A stretch of DNA of 64,000 nt from Mangrovivirga halotolerans (GTDB lineage: Bacteria; Bacteroidota; Bacteroidia; Cytophagales; Cyclobacteriaceae), in the NCBI RefSeq assembly GCF_026241165.1, contig NZ_JAPFQN010000014.1, forward strand, positions 1-64,000, read 5' to 3'. Of this stretch, positions 17,487 through 26,972 are shown in pieces (the stretch's first letter is position 1; each line of letters starts with the position of its first letter). The translations under genes and the position numbers were made by a program. The notes under the pieces were generated by a model. That model made no database searches and was not told the DNA's origin. It was given only the letters and a program-made list of their open reading frames with translations.

Positions 17487-17568
17487 CAATATTACATTGC
17501 ATTAAATATTGTAATCGTTCATATCCATCAGGCTCTAAAACGTTAAAATACAATATTATTGTATTACG
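17487..17568. repeat. Cluster of AT-rich palindromes
   Basis: This non-coding stretch holds CAATATTACATTG (17487-17499), ATTGTAAT (17508-17515) and a perfect eight-bp hairpin AATACAAT-ATT-ATTGTATT (17547-17565), which is bounded by CGT and ACG that can also pair. The related ATTGTAAT/ATTACAAT words suggest operator-like sites between the mpg and PD40-OmpA genes, but there is no experimental handle. Confidence 0.35.
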
Positions 17569-17589
17569 CAAAAACCAAACCAATATTCA

Positions 17590-18183
17590 TTACAATTCTG
17601 AAAGCAAAAAGTCCTCCTTTAGCCTTTTACTAACAAATTCAGACTCATTAATATAAAATCGCCATGGATTTAAAGCATCCTTACCTGCATAATCTACACC
17701 TATCCTGGTGCTGACCATGATCTCCTCATCAGATAATTCCGGCATATTAGTTAAAAACAATTCATCTGAAATTAAACTTTGTCCCGTTTTATCTTTTTTT
17801 AATCCAATTGCTTTTGTCCATTTGCCAGGCCCATCTGTTGCAGGATAGATGTAGTCTGATTGGTTAACCGGTTCTACAGCTCTAACAAGAATAGCATCGG
17901 CAGTACCTTCTGAATTGGTAACGATATTAAATAAATGGTGAATTCCATAACACAGATAAATATAACATCTGCCGCCTTCCATAAACATCACCGTGTTTCG
18001 TTTTGTCATTCCACCCGATGCATGACAAGCCTTATCATTAAAGCCTCTGTAAGCTTCAGTTTCAACAATTTTTAACTGATGTAAAATTCCATCATTTTGA
18101 TAGTTAATTACCTTACCTAATAATTGCTTCGCAACACTAACTACGTTATTTTGTAAATAAAATTCTTTGCTTAATTTTTCCAT
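17590..18183 (-). CDS. mpg: DNA-3-methyladenine glycosylase (AAG/MPG family)
   Basis: 197 aa, cytosolic base-excision-repair glycosylase that removes alkylated purines such as 3-methyladenine and hypoxanthine. The family core is visible: LLGKVINY near 22, the catalytic Glu and substrate-pocket region ETEAYRGFNDKACHA, GGRCYIYLCYGIHHLFN, and AILVRAVEP with the GPGKWTKAIGL segment. Length is normal for the bacterial AAG family. It is a single-gene unit divergent from the DUF2911 gene with a 66-nt AT-rich intergenic gap in which no consensus promoter stands out. Confidence 0.93.
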   Translation of the reverse strand: MEKLSKEFYLQNNVVSVAKQLLGKVINYQNDGILHQLKIVETEAYRGFNDKACHASGGMTKRNTVMFMEGGRCYIYLCYGIHHLFNIVTNSEGTADAILVRAVEPVNQSDYIYPATDGPGKWTKAIGLKKDKTGQSLISDELFLTNMPELSDEEIMVSTRIGVDYAGKDALNPWRFYINESEFVSKRLKEDFLLSEL

Positions 18184-18249
18184 TTAATATTTAAACAGTA
18201 TAACTGCTTATAACGTTACAAGAAATTAATAAACATATTATAAACTACC

Positions 18250-19131
18250 ATGCGTAAACAAACACTATCTATTTTCTCAATTATTGCCCTGACATTAATA
18301 ATGTTTACGGCAAATGCACAACAAGGTATCCAACTCCCACAACCCAGTCCGTCAGCGAAACTAACTCAGTCTGTAGGATTAAGTACAATTGAAGTTGAAT
18401 ACTCTCGTCCAGGAGCTAAAGGAAGAGAAATATTCGGTTCATTAGTTCCCTACGATCAAATCTGGAGAACCGGGGCGAATGCTTCAACAAAGATCACATT
18501 AAGTGATGACTTTACCTTTGAAGGAAAGGAAATACCAGCTGGAAAATATTCCTTATATACAATTCCTGGAAAAGACAGCTGGGATATTATTATTCACAGA
18601 AACCTTGAGCTTTGGGGTTCAGGAGGTTACGATGAATCAGATGATCTGGTTAGATTTTCTGTAAAACCAACATCTTCAAAAACTTTCTTTGAAACTTTGA
18701 CGATCGAATTTTCAAATCTGGGTTTCGCCGATGCAATGATGGACATCAAATGGGGAAACACTGTCGTCAGCTTTAAAATTTCAACTGAAGTCGACAGTAA
18801 GGTAATGGCTCAGATCAATGAAAAGGTTATTAATGCTGAGGGAGATATTGACGCAAGCTTATATGCAGCAGCTGCTAATTATTATTTAATGGCAGATAAA
18901 GATGATATGGATCAGGCCATCGAATGGGTAAACAAAGCTCTTGAAGCAAATCCAAAAGCTTTCTGGTTGATGCATAATAAAGCTAAAATGCAAGCTAAAA
19001 ACGGAGATTACAAAGCTGCAATTGAAACTGCTGAAAAATCAATGGAGCTAGCTAAAGAAAATCCAAATGGAGATTTTGGTTACATCAAAAATAACCAGGA
19101 CGCGATTAAGAAATGGAAAGAAATGATGTAA
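18250..19131 (+). CDS. DUF2911 protein with TPR tail
   Basis: 293 aa, exported (signal peptide about 1-23, ending ANAQQ). The DUF2911 domain (about 30-180) shows its hallmark strings SPSAKLTQSVG, YSRPGAKGR, WRTGANAST, IPAGKYSLYTIPG and WGNTVVSF. A C-terminal TPR-like helical pair (about 195-290) follows. DUF2911 proteins are abundant in Bacteroidota, periplasmic and without known biochemical activity. The gene is monocistronic with its own terminator. Confidence 0.85.
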   Translation: MRKQTLSIFSIIALTLIMFTANAQQGIQLPQPSPSAKLTQSVGLSTIEVEYSRPGAKGREIFGSLVPYDQIWRTGANASTKITLSDDFTFEGKEIPAGKYSLYTIPGKDSWDIIIHRNLELWGSGGYDESDDLVRFSVKPTSSKTFFETLTIEFSNLGFADAMMDIKWGNTVVSFKISTEVDSKVMAQINEKVINAEGDIDASLYAAAANYYLMADKDDMDQAIEWVNKALEANPKAFWLMHNKAKMQAKNGDYKAAIETAEKSMELAKENPNGDFGYIKNNQDAIKKWKEMM

Positions 19132-19150
19132 AAAAAACATCAAATATTTA

Positions 19151-19180
19151 AGGGAACTCTCATAAGGAGTTCCTTTTTTT
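19151..19180 (+). terminator. Terminator after DUF2911 gene
   Basis: Stem GGAACTC/GAGTTCC (19153-19159 with 19167-19173) followed by a T-run. The last bases of the T-run overlap the stop codon of the convergent symporter gene. Confidence 0.8.
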
Positions 19181-20882
19181 ATGCCCTATTATTTCTGATC
19201 CACTGAATAATTACTGCCACAAATACTACAGCCAGGCATCCTATTAGGTTATACCACAAATATCCGATCTCGAAGATCTCTTTGACATTTAGAATATGAG
19301 TCACAATAACCAGTCCTTCTCCTACTACAGCACCAATAAATACTGCAGTTCCTTTTACAAATTTAATGTAAAACGCTGTAACAAAAATACCTAGAATCGC
19401 CCCATAGAATAAGGACCCCAATAAGTTAACTAGTTGAATAAGGTTCTCAAGAAGATTTGCATTAAAGGCAAATGTCATAGCTAAGATGCCCCAGAATAGT
19501 GTTAATAATTTACTGGCATTTAAGTAATGTTGTTGTGAAGCTTCTTTTTTGAAGTATCTTTTATAAAAATCAACTGTTGCAGTAGAACCCAATGCATTTA
19601 ATTCAGATGAAGTACTACTCATGGCTGCACTAAAAATCACAGCGAACAATAAACCTACTATACCAACCGGTAAATGATCCATAACAAAGGTCATGAATAC
19701 ATAATCTTTATCATTAGTTTCTACCAAAGGTGATTTCTCATTGATATATTTCTTTACTTCAGACCTTAATTCAGTTTCAGCTTCACTCATCTGCATTGCT
19801 TTACTCAGGGCATTTTCAGAAGCTTTGTCGTCACCATTATCTATTGCTGAAAGCATATCCCGGTAAGCATTGGATTTACTTTGATGAATATTCTCGAATT
19901 CTTCATTAACCTGATCGAAGAAAGCACTCCCCTCTTTTTCGGATATTTCTTCAATGGCTACCTCATTGAAAAATACGGGAGGTTGATTGAATTGATAGAA
20001 AACAAAAACCAAAATTCCGACAAAAAGTATTAAAAACTGCATTGGAACTTTCAGTAATCCATTCATCATCAAACCAAGTCTGCTTTCGCGAATTGATAGA
20101 CCTGAAATATATCTTTGTACTTGTGACTGATCAGTTCCAAAATAAGCCATGAATAAAAAGAAAGCCCCGAATATTCCCGACCACATGTTATATCTGTCTT
20201 CCAGATCAAAAGAAAAACTTATCGGATTGAGTTTACCACTTTTGCCTGCAACATATAAAGCGTCTTTAAACGATATATCATCTGGTAAAAGAACAAATAC
20301 CATAATACCAGCTACAATCATCCCTCCCATCATCACAGCCATTTGCTGCTGTTGGGTTTGAGACACCGCTTTAGTTCCTCCGACTACGGTATAAATAATA
20401 ACTAGCACCCCTATAATCAGAGTAGTAATAGATAAAGGAATACTTAAAAGAGTAGAAAGAATTATAGCCGGCGCATATATTGTTATTCCTGCGGCTAATC
20501 CTCTTTGTAATAAAAATAATAGAGCAGCCAGAGAACGCGTTTTTGCATCAAAGCGATTTTCAAGAAATTCGTACGCTGTATAAACTTTTAATTTATAAAA
20601 TATTGGAATGAAGGTTACGGAAAGGACGATCATAGCTATTGGCAATCCAAAATAGAATTGCACAAACTGCATCCCATCAGCATATGCCTGACCAGGAGTA
20701 CTTAAAAAAGTAATTGCACTAGCCTGAGTAGCCATTACTGACAAACCTATTGTCCACCATTTTGAAGTATTACCCCCTTTGAGGTAATCTTCAATATCTT
20801 TTGAACCCCGGGTTTTAATCACCCCGTAGGTTACTATAAAAATCAACGTTCCTGCCAGAACCAGCCAGTCAATCCAACTCAT
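19179..20882 (-). CDS. Sodium:solute symporter (SSS family)
   Basis: 567 aa polytopic inner-membrane transporter with about 13 membrane segments. The N-terminal region (DYLKGGNTSKWWTIGLSVMATQASAITFLSTPG) and the ALLFLLQRGLAAGITIYAPA segment are typical SSS/SLC5 features; solute unknown. A soluble insertion of about 90 residues (about 295-390, Glu/Ser/Lys-rich) interrupts the membrane core, as in several Bacteroidota SSS proteins. A 41-aa membrane protein is encoded just upstream with a 3-nt gap and is likely co-translated. The stop codon lies in the opposite gene's terminator. Confidence 0.92.
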   Translation of the reverse strand: MSWIDWLVLAGTLIFIVTYGVIKTRGSKDIEDYLKGGNTSKWWTIGLSVMATQASAITFLSTPGQAYADGMQFVQFYFGLPIAMIVLSVTFIPIFYKLKVYTAYEFLENRFDAKTRSLAALLFLLQRGLAAGITIYAPAIILSTLLSIPLSITTLIIGVLVIIYTVVGGTKAVSQTQQQQMAVMMGGMIVAGIMVFVLLPDDISFKDALYVAGKSGKLNPISFSFDLEDRYNMWSGIFGAFFLFMAYFGTDQSQVQRYISGLSIRESRLGLMMNGLLKVPMQFLILFVGILVFVFYQFNQPPVFFNEVAIEEISEKEGSAFFDQVNEEFENIHQSKSNAYRDMLSAIDNGDDKASENALSKAMQMSEAETELRSEVKKYINEKSPLVETNDKDYVFMTFVMDHLPVGIVGLLFAVIFSAAMSSTSSELNALGSTATVDFYKRYFKKEASQQHYLNASKLLTLFWGILAMTFAFNANLLENLIQLVNLLGSLFYGAILGIFVTAFYIKFVKGTAVFIGAVVGEGLVIVTHILNVKEIFEIGYLWYNLIGCLAVVFVAVIIQWIRNNRA

Positions 20883-20885
20883 AAA

Positions 20886-21011
20886 TCAGGAATATATCCT
20901 ACCTAAAAAATAAAACAATACAACTTGTAAAAGCAATATAAATAAAAGAAGGGCATACCAGCCCTTCCATGATTTAAATATTGGTATATTATTTGATTTA
21001 TTCTCTTCCAT
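20886..21011 (-). CDS. Small single-span membrane protein upstream of SSS symporter
   Basis: A 41-aa reading frame, ATG at 21011 and TGA at 20886-20888, three nt before the symporter start. The N-terminus is polar (MEENKSNNIP), then IFKSWKGWYA leads into a single hydrophobic span (about 19-36) ending FLGRIYS. The aromatic belt, Lys/Arg on both sides of the span and tight spacing to the transporter gene support a real small protein, perhaps an accessory subunit of the symporter. A hairpin plus U-run lies within the frame, so a terminator role for the same bases is the competing reading. Confidence 0.6.
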   Translation of the reverse strand: MEENKSNNIPIFKSWKGWYALLLFILLLQVVLFYFLGRIYS

Positions 21012-21040
21012 TGGCTGCTAATTTAATATTTTTAAATCCC

Positions 21041-23023
21041 TTATCCGCCAATGCCAGATCTTTTTTCTTCCACTAAGGTTAACTCTATATTTTTATTTAA
21101 CTCAAGACTAACCTGATCAAAAAAGCTTTTTATCCCTGCATAAGTAGACTTTAAGAAAAAGTGCTTTTTAATATTCAGGATAATTATATAAGTTAATTTT
21201 TGTTTATTCGTATTTTCAATGATCTTACAACTAAGTAATTTATCTTTTGACAACACTACTTTACTCTCTATATCCTCTTTGACTTTATAGCCTTCTGGAA
21301 CTTCAATTGTGACCATAAATTTCTTACTCCAGGGAGATATAAAATCAATATCAGAATTTCGTTGATTTGACGAAAAAGGAGATTCTCTAAGCTGAAAATC
21401 ATCAAATATATTTAAGTAAAAAGAATTATGAACTTGAGATATATCTTCGGTTATAGTTATATTCTCTGTTAAGTATTCTTTTCCAAATATAAATTCATGT
21501 GATTCAAAATCGGAGTTAATATGGTTCTTAGAATAATTTCTTCTGAAATCTTCCTTATGTTCTTCTATATTATACTCTATTTCGTCCATAAATAATGCAT
21601 AATCTGCATCTGTTCTGATTTTGGAAATGTTTTTGGTTATGCTACTTTCAGAATTCAATTTTATTTCAACTGTTGTCATAGTTGATGCTAATGAATTTCT
21701 ATTGATATCAATCCAATATTCATCCCCTGAATCATTAATAACTAAGGCATTCTCATTTCTAGACTTCAGGGGTATTGCATTTGGGGCTAATTCTGGCTTC
21801 ACAGCATCAAGAATAAGAAAATCATCATATCCCCTATATAAATAAACGAGTAGATAATTGAAATGCCCCATCGTTTCAATGTAAGGGTTTACATAACCTA
21901 GGTCTCTTGTAGCAGTGATTGCAGGATAGGCCACAAATCCCAATTCCCTTAATACAGAAACAAAGATCAAATTAATATCTACTGAACTTCCACTTTTCTC
22001 TCTAATTGTTTTTCTAAACCCTTGACTTGGTATAATTCCATCTTTGCCATTATATGCGACCATATTATTAATCCCTTTCTTAATTATAGAAAGAGTATCG
22101 GTTAGATTCGTCGCTTTAGAGAATTCAAAATAATCTAAAAGAAACTTGTTATTTGACTTATATTTTGTGAATCCCTCATCAGAAAGAAGATAATCATTGA
22201 TAAGTTTCGAATAGTCACCCCCCAACTCATGATAGGCTGAATTTATATCGGTATAACCAACAAAATCAAAAGTATACCTAGTCAGTTTATTTTTCAATAC
22301 TTGTGAATATGGTTCATCAACAATTCCTGGAACATTATTTGCCTCATAAAGAGTATTTGTCAATTCCTTGAATTTGCGTCCTCTATGGCTAACAATAGCT
22401 TTGCTTTTTCCCAACTTTGTGACTTTCACCGGATGAGCCCCTATATAGTGGGCCCTCGTAATATAATCTGTTAAAATACCAGAATGGAAAGAACTATATA
22501 ACACCGGGTCTTTTGCCTGAAACTCCCATGTAGGTACATTAATAGCGCTTAACCCTTTAATTTTATATTCATATTCAATTATAGACCCGGGTGTAACATT
22601 AGGATAGTTAATAATAACCTTATTTAACATGCCTAAATAATCGACATGGTAGCCATTATCTTCAGCATTAAATTCAGTTTTTTCTAGTTTACCATCTTTT
22701 AAATTCCAGGTAATACCATTAAAATTTAACGATCCTCTTTTGAAATAAATAATATCTTTTGATGAATATCGTTTAACACCGGTCTCATTTAATACTAAGA
22801 CTTTTAAGTATACCGAATAATCAACTCGTCCAAAATATTCACCGGGAATAGATTTACCAATCTTCTCTATAATGACAGCATCATGAATTTCTTTAATTGA
22901 ATCTAGATTATGAATATCCCAACTCTCCTTTGTCACTTCACCCAAACGAGAGTCCTTTTCCTGTGCAAAAATTATTTGAAACCCTGTTAAAAGGAATATG
23001 ATAATTGTAAATATATTTTTCAA
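21041..23023 (-). CDS. DUF3857/transglutaminase-like protein, catalytic residues lost
   Basis: 660 aa, signal peptide (1-20), N-terminal DUF3857 beta-domain (about 35-250), transglutaminase-like domain (about 300-420) and a C-terminal beta-rich region. In the transglutaminase core the catalytic Cys position is Ser (S347 in KSGSSVD) and the His position is Tyr (Y390 in HFNYLL), while the Asp is kept (D406 in LILDAVKP). An enzymatic role is therefore unlikely. The start is TTG (23023), needed to begin the signal peptide. It is third in a tandem trio, 22 nt after the second gene, and most like the first member. Confidence 0.8.
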   Translation of the reverse strand: MKNIFTIIIFLLTGFQIIFAQEKDSRLGEVTKESWDIHNLDSIKEIHDAVIIEKIGKSIPGEYFGRVDYSVYLKVLVLNETGVKRYSSKDIIYFKRGSLNFNGITWNLKDGKLEKTEFNAEDNGYHVDYLGMLNKVIINYPNVTPGSIIEYEYKIKGLSAINVPTWEFQAKDPVLYSSFHSGILTDYITRAHYIGAHPVKVTKLGKSKAIVSHRGRKFKELTNTLYEANNVPGIVDEPYSQVLKNKLTRYTFDFVGYTDINSAYHELGGDYSKLINDYLLSDEGFTKYKSNNKFLLDYFEFSKATNLTDTLSIIKKGINNMVAYNGKDGIIPSQGFRKTIREKSGSSVDINLIFVSVLRELGFVAYPAITATRDLGYVNPYIETMGHFNYLLVYLYRGYDDFLILDAVKPELAPNAIPLKSRNENALVINDSGDEYWIDINRNSLASTMTTVEIKLNSESSITKNISKIRTDADYALFMDEIEYNIEEHKEDFRRNYSKNHINSDFESHEFIFGKEYLTENITITEDISQVHNSFYLNIFDDFQLRESPFSSNQRNSDIDFISPWSKKFMVTIEVPEGYKVKEDIESKVVLSKDKLLSCKIIENTNKQKLTYIIILNIKKHFFLKSTYAGIKSFFDQVSLELNKNIELTLVEEKRSGIGG

Positions 23024-23045
23024 TATACTAAATTTTAAAAATGAA

Positions 23046-24914
23046 TTAACTCTTATTGTTATTCAGTAAAATCAAGGACTTATTATCATTTTTATGTACC
23101 TTATTATAAAAATCATTCACCTCTTTAACTTCTTCTGGAGAAAATACCTTTCCTGAAAACCTGATTTTTCTATTAATCACTAATTCTCCTTCTTTTAACT
23201 CATATTTCAAATGATAACTACCTGCTGTAGATTCCAGATTAACATCAGAAGGCACTTCTGCAATTGTATAGTCTTTTGGTAAGAGTATTTTAATCGTGCA
23301 ACTTTCCTGCTGCCTTGTATTTATATGAAACTTTCTGTTATAATTTAATTCTAATTTAATTCTCTCATCTAGTTTACATATCATCAATGGCCTAATCACC
23401 CGGTTATTTCCTGCTGAAGACATCAACCCTTTGCTTTCTCCTTTAAGTGTTAGTTGAAAGGTAGGATTTAATTCTTTTATTTTCTCCACTTTAAAATCAT
23501 TCAAAGAACTTACTTGAAATGGCAAGTTTCTTTTCATCCTTTTTTTTATCTCGTTAATTTTCAGATTATAATCATTATCTAATCCTTCCATATAAGCCTT
23601 ATTACCTTTCACGGTTTTACTAATCTCAAAAGTTGGTATATCCTTTTCAAGATCATAAACAATTTTAAGATCTTCAGCATTTTCTTCATAAGTAAACGAA
23701 GGAGTTTTTATTAATTTTGATCCATTTTTATCAACTAATAAGGCAGTTCTATTTCCGATATGGAAGCCACTGTAATTCATATCTGTATTCGAACTTGTAC
23801 ATTCAAGCCATATAGTATCTTCTTCCATAGGTACTACCAAAAAAACATGATTAAAATTGTTTTCAGGAACATCTATATTGTATGGTTGATGCATTTTTCC
23901 GTAAGTAGCCCCAACCAAAACATAATTAGATTTAATACCAGCAACTTCAAGCATCCCTTTCATATAGGTTGATAGGCCCTTACAATCTCCGTACCCATTG
24001 GCAGCAACACTTTCCGCCGTCATTGATTGCCAACCACCAATACCTAGCTGAATACTAACGTATCGGGTATTATTCTGAAGATATTTATAGAGTTTTTCAA
24101 TCTTCTCCAGCTCAGAATCAGTATCCTGTATAAGTGATTTTACTTCCTGAACTTTATTCTCTGGTAACTTATCTCTTCCTTCATTTAATTTATAAAACCA
24201 ATTCCCATAATCCCTCCAGGAAGACATATCTACAAAACTACCTTCAAAAAAGAATTTATTAGGTTGTGGTACAAATCCTGGATCCTGATCTAAACCGGGC
24301 ACATAATAATGTTTTTCAGATTCAGAAACATAATTTTCCATTTCAATAGTAATCCCATCCTGTTTCTCGCTAACTGTATACAGACTTGTGTCCCCCTTGA
24401 ATTGTTTATGTATATTAAAAAGATGATTGTAATTAAATTCATAGTAATACTTTTTCACTTTTACTTCTTCACTACTAATTGGAGACCATGCTCCAAAAAA
24501 TTCAAGGAAAAACAGTGATGAGCATTCTATTTTATAACTATACCTGACTACATAGGGGTATACAGGATAAGTTGGTTGATAATAAATTATTCGTTCACCA
24601 GTAATGTTTCCTCCATAATCAGCTGATACATCTAAGAATTCTTTGGATTTAACCTTTTGAGTTTTCCCATTTGCTATTATTTCTGCTTTGAGATTTTTAA
24701 CGTCATAAAGATCTCCATATCGGAAAAATGCTTTAGCGTATTGATGACCATTTCTGTTTAATACTATTGTTTCTTCAATGAATTCCACCTCAAAAGAGCC
24801 ATCATCGTTAATCGTTACTATTTGAGAAACATTTTTTTCAGCATTTATATTAGCACCTTTGACCACTGTTATCATACAAAATAATAACAGTACAATTATT
24901 TGATTGCTCTTCAT
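23046..24914 (-). CDS. DUF3857/transglutaminase-like protein, Cys and His intact
   Basis: 622 aa with a signal peptide (about 1-20), DUF3857 domain (about 35-240) and transglutaminase-like core (about 265-385). The nucleophile C311 (GYGDCKGLS) and H356 (FNHVFL) are present; the third position is Glu (E371 in WLECTSS) where Asp is more common. Of the three tandem members this is the only one that keeps the Cys-His pair. A periplasmic location is inferred. It lies 11 nt after the first gene of the trio and 22 nt before the third, so co-transcription is likely. Substrate unknown. Confidence 0.82.
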   Translation of the reverse strand: MKSNQIIVLLLFCMITVVKGANINAEKNVSQIVTINDDGSFEVEFIEETIVLNRNGHQYAKAFFRYGDLYDVKNLKAEIIANGKTQKVKSKEFLDVSADYGGNITGERIIYYQPTYPVYPYVVRYSYKIECSSLFFLEFFGAWSPISSEEVKVKKYYYEFNYNHLFNIHKQFKGDTSLYTVSEKQDGITIEMENYVSESEKHYYVPGLDQDPGFVPQPNKFFFEGSFVDMSSWRDYGNWFYKLNEGRDKLPENKVQEVKSLIQDTDSELEKIEKLYKYLQNNTRYVSIQLGIGGWQSMTAESVAANGYGDCKGLSTYMKGMLEVAGIKSNYVLVGATYGKMHQPYNIDVPENNFNHVFLVVPMEEDTIWLECTSSNTDMNYSGFHIGNRTALLVDKNGSKLIKTPSFTYEENAEDLKIVYDLEKDIPTFEISKTVKGNKAYMEGLDNDYNLKINEIKKRMKRNLPFQVSSLNDFKVEKIKELNPTFQLTLKGESKGLMSSAGNNRVIRPLMICKLDERIKLELNYNRKFHINTRQQESCTIKILLPKDYTIAEVPSDVNLESTAGSYHLKYELKEGELVINRKIRFSGKVFSPEEVKEVNDFYNKVHKNDNKSLILLNNNKS

Positions 24915-24925
24915 AAAAAAATAAA

Positions 24926-26887
24926 TTATACCTCTTTAACTAATATTATTTGTTTAGAAAGTTCCTGTTCTATCGCATCGAAAAACATTTTTATTTCAGG
25001 ATATTTAGTTCTTAAGAATATATTTTCGTCAATAGATAGTTTAACTACATAGGTCGCCTTTTTTCCGATCTTCGATTTCGTTAGCCTGAATTCCATCTTT
25101 TTATCGGATGTCATGAATAACTTGTTCTCTAACTCTGATTGTAAAGTATATCCCTCCGGCACTTCTAAATTAATCATAAACACCTTTCTCCAGGGGCTTA
25201 AAAAGTCAATTGTCTGATAACGATTTTCATTTTTGAAAGGATTATTTTTGAGTTGAAAATCTTCAAAAAGATTTATATAGATAGTATTATTAGCAATCAA
25301 GGCAGGTTTTGAAACATCTAAGCTTTCAATACAGGCATTATTTTCTACAGAGACTCTATGTTCTTTAATATTTGCCCCGGAAAACTCCGATAAATAATCC
25401 TCTTTAAATTCTTCAACATATTCTGCTGAATCCAGTCCGGTTGTAAAAGTAATTAAATCAACTCCCTTCCTTTTTCTGGTGATTTGCTTATTAATATTTT
25501 CTTCAACTGGATCAATCGAGTATTGAGCTGTCGTCAGGGTTTCTGCATCAAGATATTTACTTAAATTTATCCACTGCTCGGTTGCATCATCTCTTACTAC
25601 TAAGCCATTTCCATTAATACATCTTAAAGGGATCATACCAAATGGAGCGTGTGGTTCAGTTGCATCAATAAGAATGCGATGACCTTCAATTTCTAAAAGA
25701 CAGATCACATAGTTGAAATTACTTAATAAAGGTACAAACGGGTTTACGAATCCTGATTCCCGAGTGTTGAGTAAAACAGGGTAAGCTGTAAATCCAGCCC
25801 TTCTATATGCCCCTATTAATAAATTATTCAATTCACTGGCATCCCCTCTTTTATCATTTATTATCTTCCTATAACCATTATCAGGAAAAACACCACCATA
25901 TTTTTGACTCCAGGCAATATTTTTACTAACTGATCTGAAAACCATTCTAGCTCCTGCTATATTGTTTTCAATATTTGCTTCACCAAGAATTTGATCCAAT
26001 ACACCATTATTCCTTTTATATTGTGAAAAGTTATCACTTTTAAAGAGTCTATTCTTCATGATATCAGAATAGCTTTGTGCTAATGGATGATAAATACCTC
26101 TAAAGTCTTTATAACCCCTGATTTCAAACCTATATTTAGTGAAGGAGTTTTCCTTTACAGATGAGAATATTTCATCTGGAACTCCTGGAAGATTTTTTGC
26201 TGAATAAACACTTTTTTTATAAATATAATTTTCAGTAAAATCTTCGTCAGTAATTGTTGAAGTACCAGATTCATTTTCTGTTTGTACAGAATAAGATCCC
26301 TGGTAAAAGGCATTAAAATCAAAATATTCTGGTAAAATGGTGGTATATTCACTGAAAAAAACAGGATCTTCCGCTTGAAACTCCCAATCACGAACATTGG
26401 CAATATTTTCTGATATGATTTTTAGTTCATATTCGACAATACTGTTCTTCTTTAAACTTGGAACATGCAAAATAAAGTTCTCCATGGATGAAGTATACTC
26501 AGATTTAATCGCATCCCCGGTTTTAAACTTCTCCTTTTCTACTTTTCCCGATTCATTCAAATTATATGAATATCCCTTTATGTAAACATCATCTTTTTCA
26601 TAATGCTTTACATCAAGATTACCATATTTCTGTATTCCATCTTCATTAAGCACTAATACTTTGACATAATAGTTGTATTCAAGCATCCAGCCTTGTGCTA
26701 AACTATAGTCAATACGTGAGCTTCCGATATTTTCGATTATAACTGCATCGCAAACTTGTTTTAAGGAATCTAATTTTTCGATCTGCCAGTCATCTTCAGA
26801 TACTTTTCCTACCCTATATTTAGTTTGAGAATATGAAAAAATGGAAATAGATAATGCTAATAGCAATATTAGAACAGCTCTCATCAT
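24926..26887 (-). CDS. DUF3857/transglutaminase-like protein, catalytic residues lost
   Basis: 653 aa, first gene of the tandem trio. Signal peptide (about 1-20), DUF3857 domain (about 35-260) and transglutaminase-like core (about 300-425). The Cys position is Ala (A350 in KRGDASEL), the His position is Tyr (Y393 in NFNYVI) and the Asp is kept (D408 in LIDATEP). It shares many strings with the third member (for example DWEFQAEDPV against TWEFQAKDPV and GFVNPF against GYVNPY), so the two are recent paralogues and the middle gene is more distant. Two ATGs (26887, 26884) are equally good starts. Confidence 0.8.
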   Translation of the reverse strand: MMRAVLILLLALSISIFSYSQTKYRVGKVSEDDWQIEKLDSLKQVCDAVIIENIGSSRIDYSLAQGWMLEYNYYVKVLVLNEDGIQKYGNLDVKHYEKDDVYIKGYSYNLNESGKVEKEKFKTGDAIKSEYTSSMENFILHVPSLKKNSIVEYELKIISENIANVRDWEFQAEDPVFFSEYTTILPEYFDFNAFYQGSYSVQTENESGTSTITDEDFTENYIYKKSVYSAKNLPGVPDEIFSSVKENSFTKYRFEIRGYKDFRGIYHPLAQSYSDIMKNRLFKSDNFSQYKRNNGVLDQILGEANIENNIAGARMVFRSVSKNIAWSQKYGGVFPDNGYRKIINDKRGDASELNNLLIGAYRRAGFTAYPVLLNTRESGFVNPFVPLLSNFNYVICLLEIEGHRILIDATEPHAPFGMIPLRCINGNGLVVRDDATEQWINLSKYLDAETLTTAQYSIDPVEENINKQITRKRKGVDLITFTTGLDSAEYVEEFKEDYLSEFSGANIKEHRVSVENNACIESLDVSKPALIANNTIYINLFEDFQLKNNPFKNENRYQTIDFLSPWRKVFMINLEVPEGYTLQSELENKLFMTSDKKMEFRLTKSKIGKKATYVVKLSIDENIFLRTKYPEIKMFFDAIEQELSKQIILVKEV

Positions 26888-26972
26888 TTAAAAAATTATA
26901 GTTGATAGTAATTATTTGGCGCAAATAAGAATTATTTTTATAGAATTCCAAAAAAAATCAAGATCTATTTCA

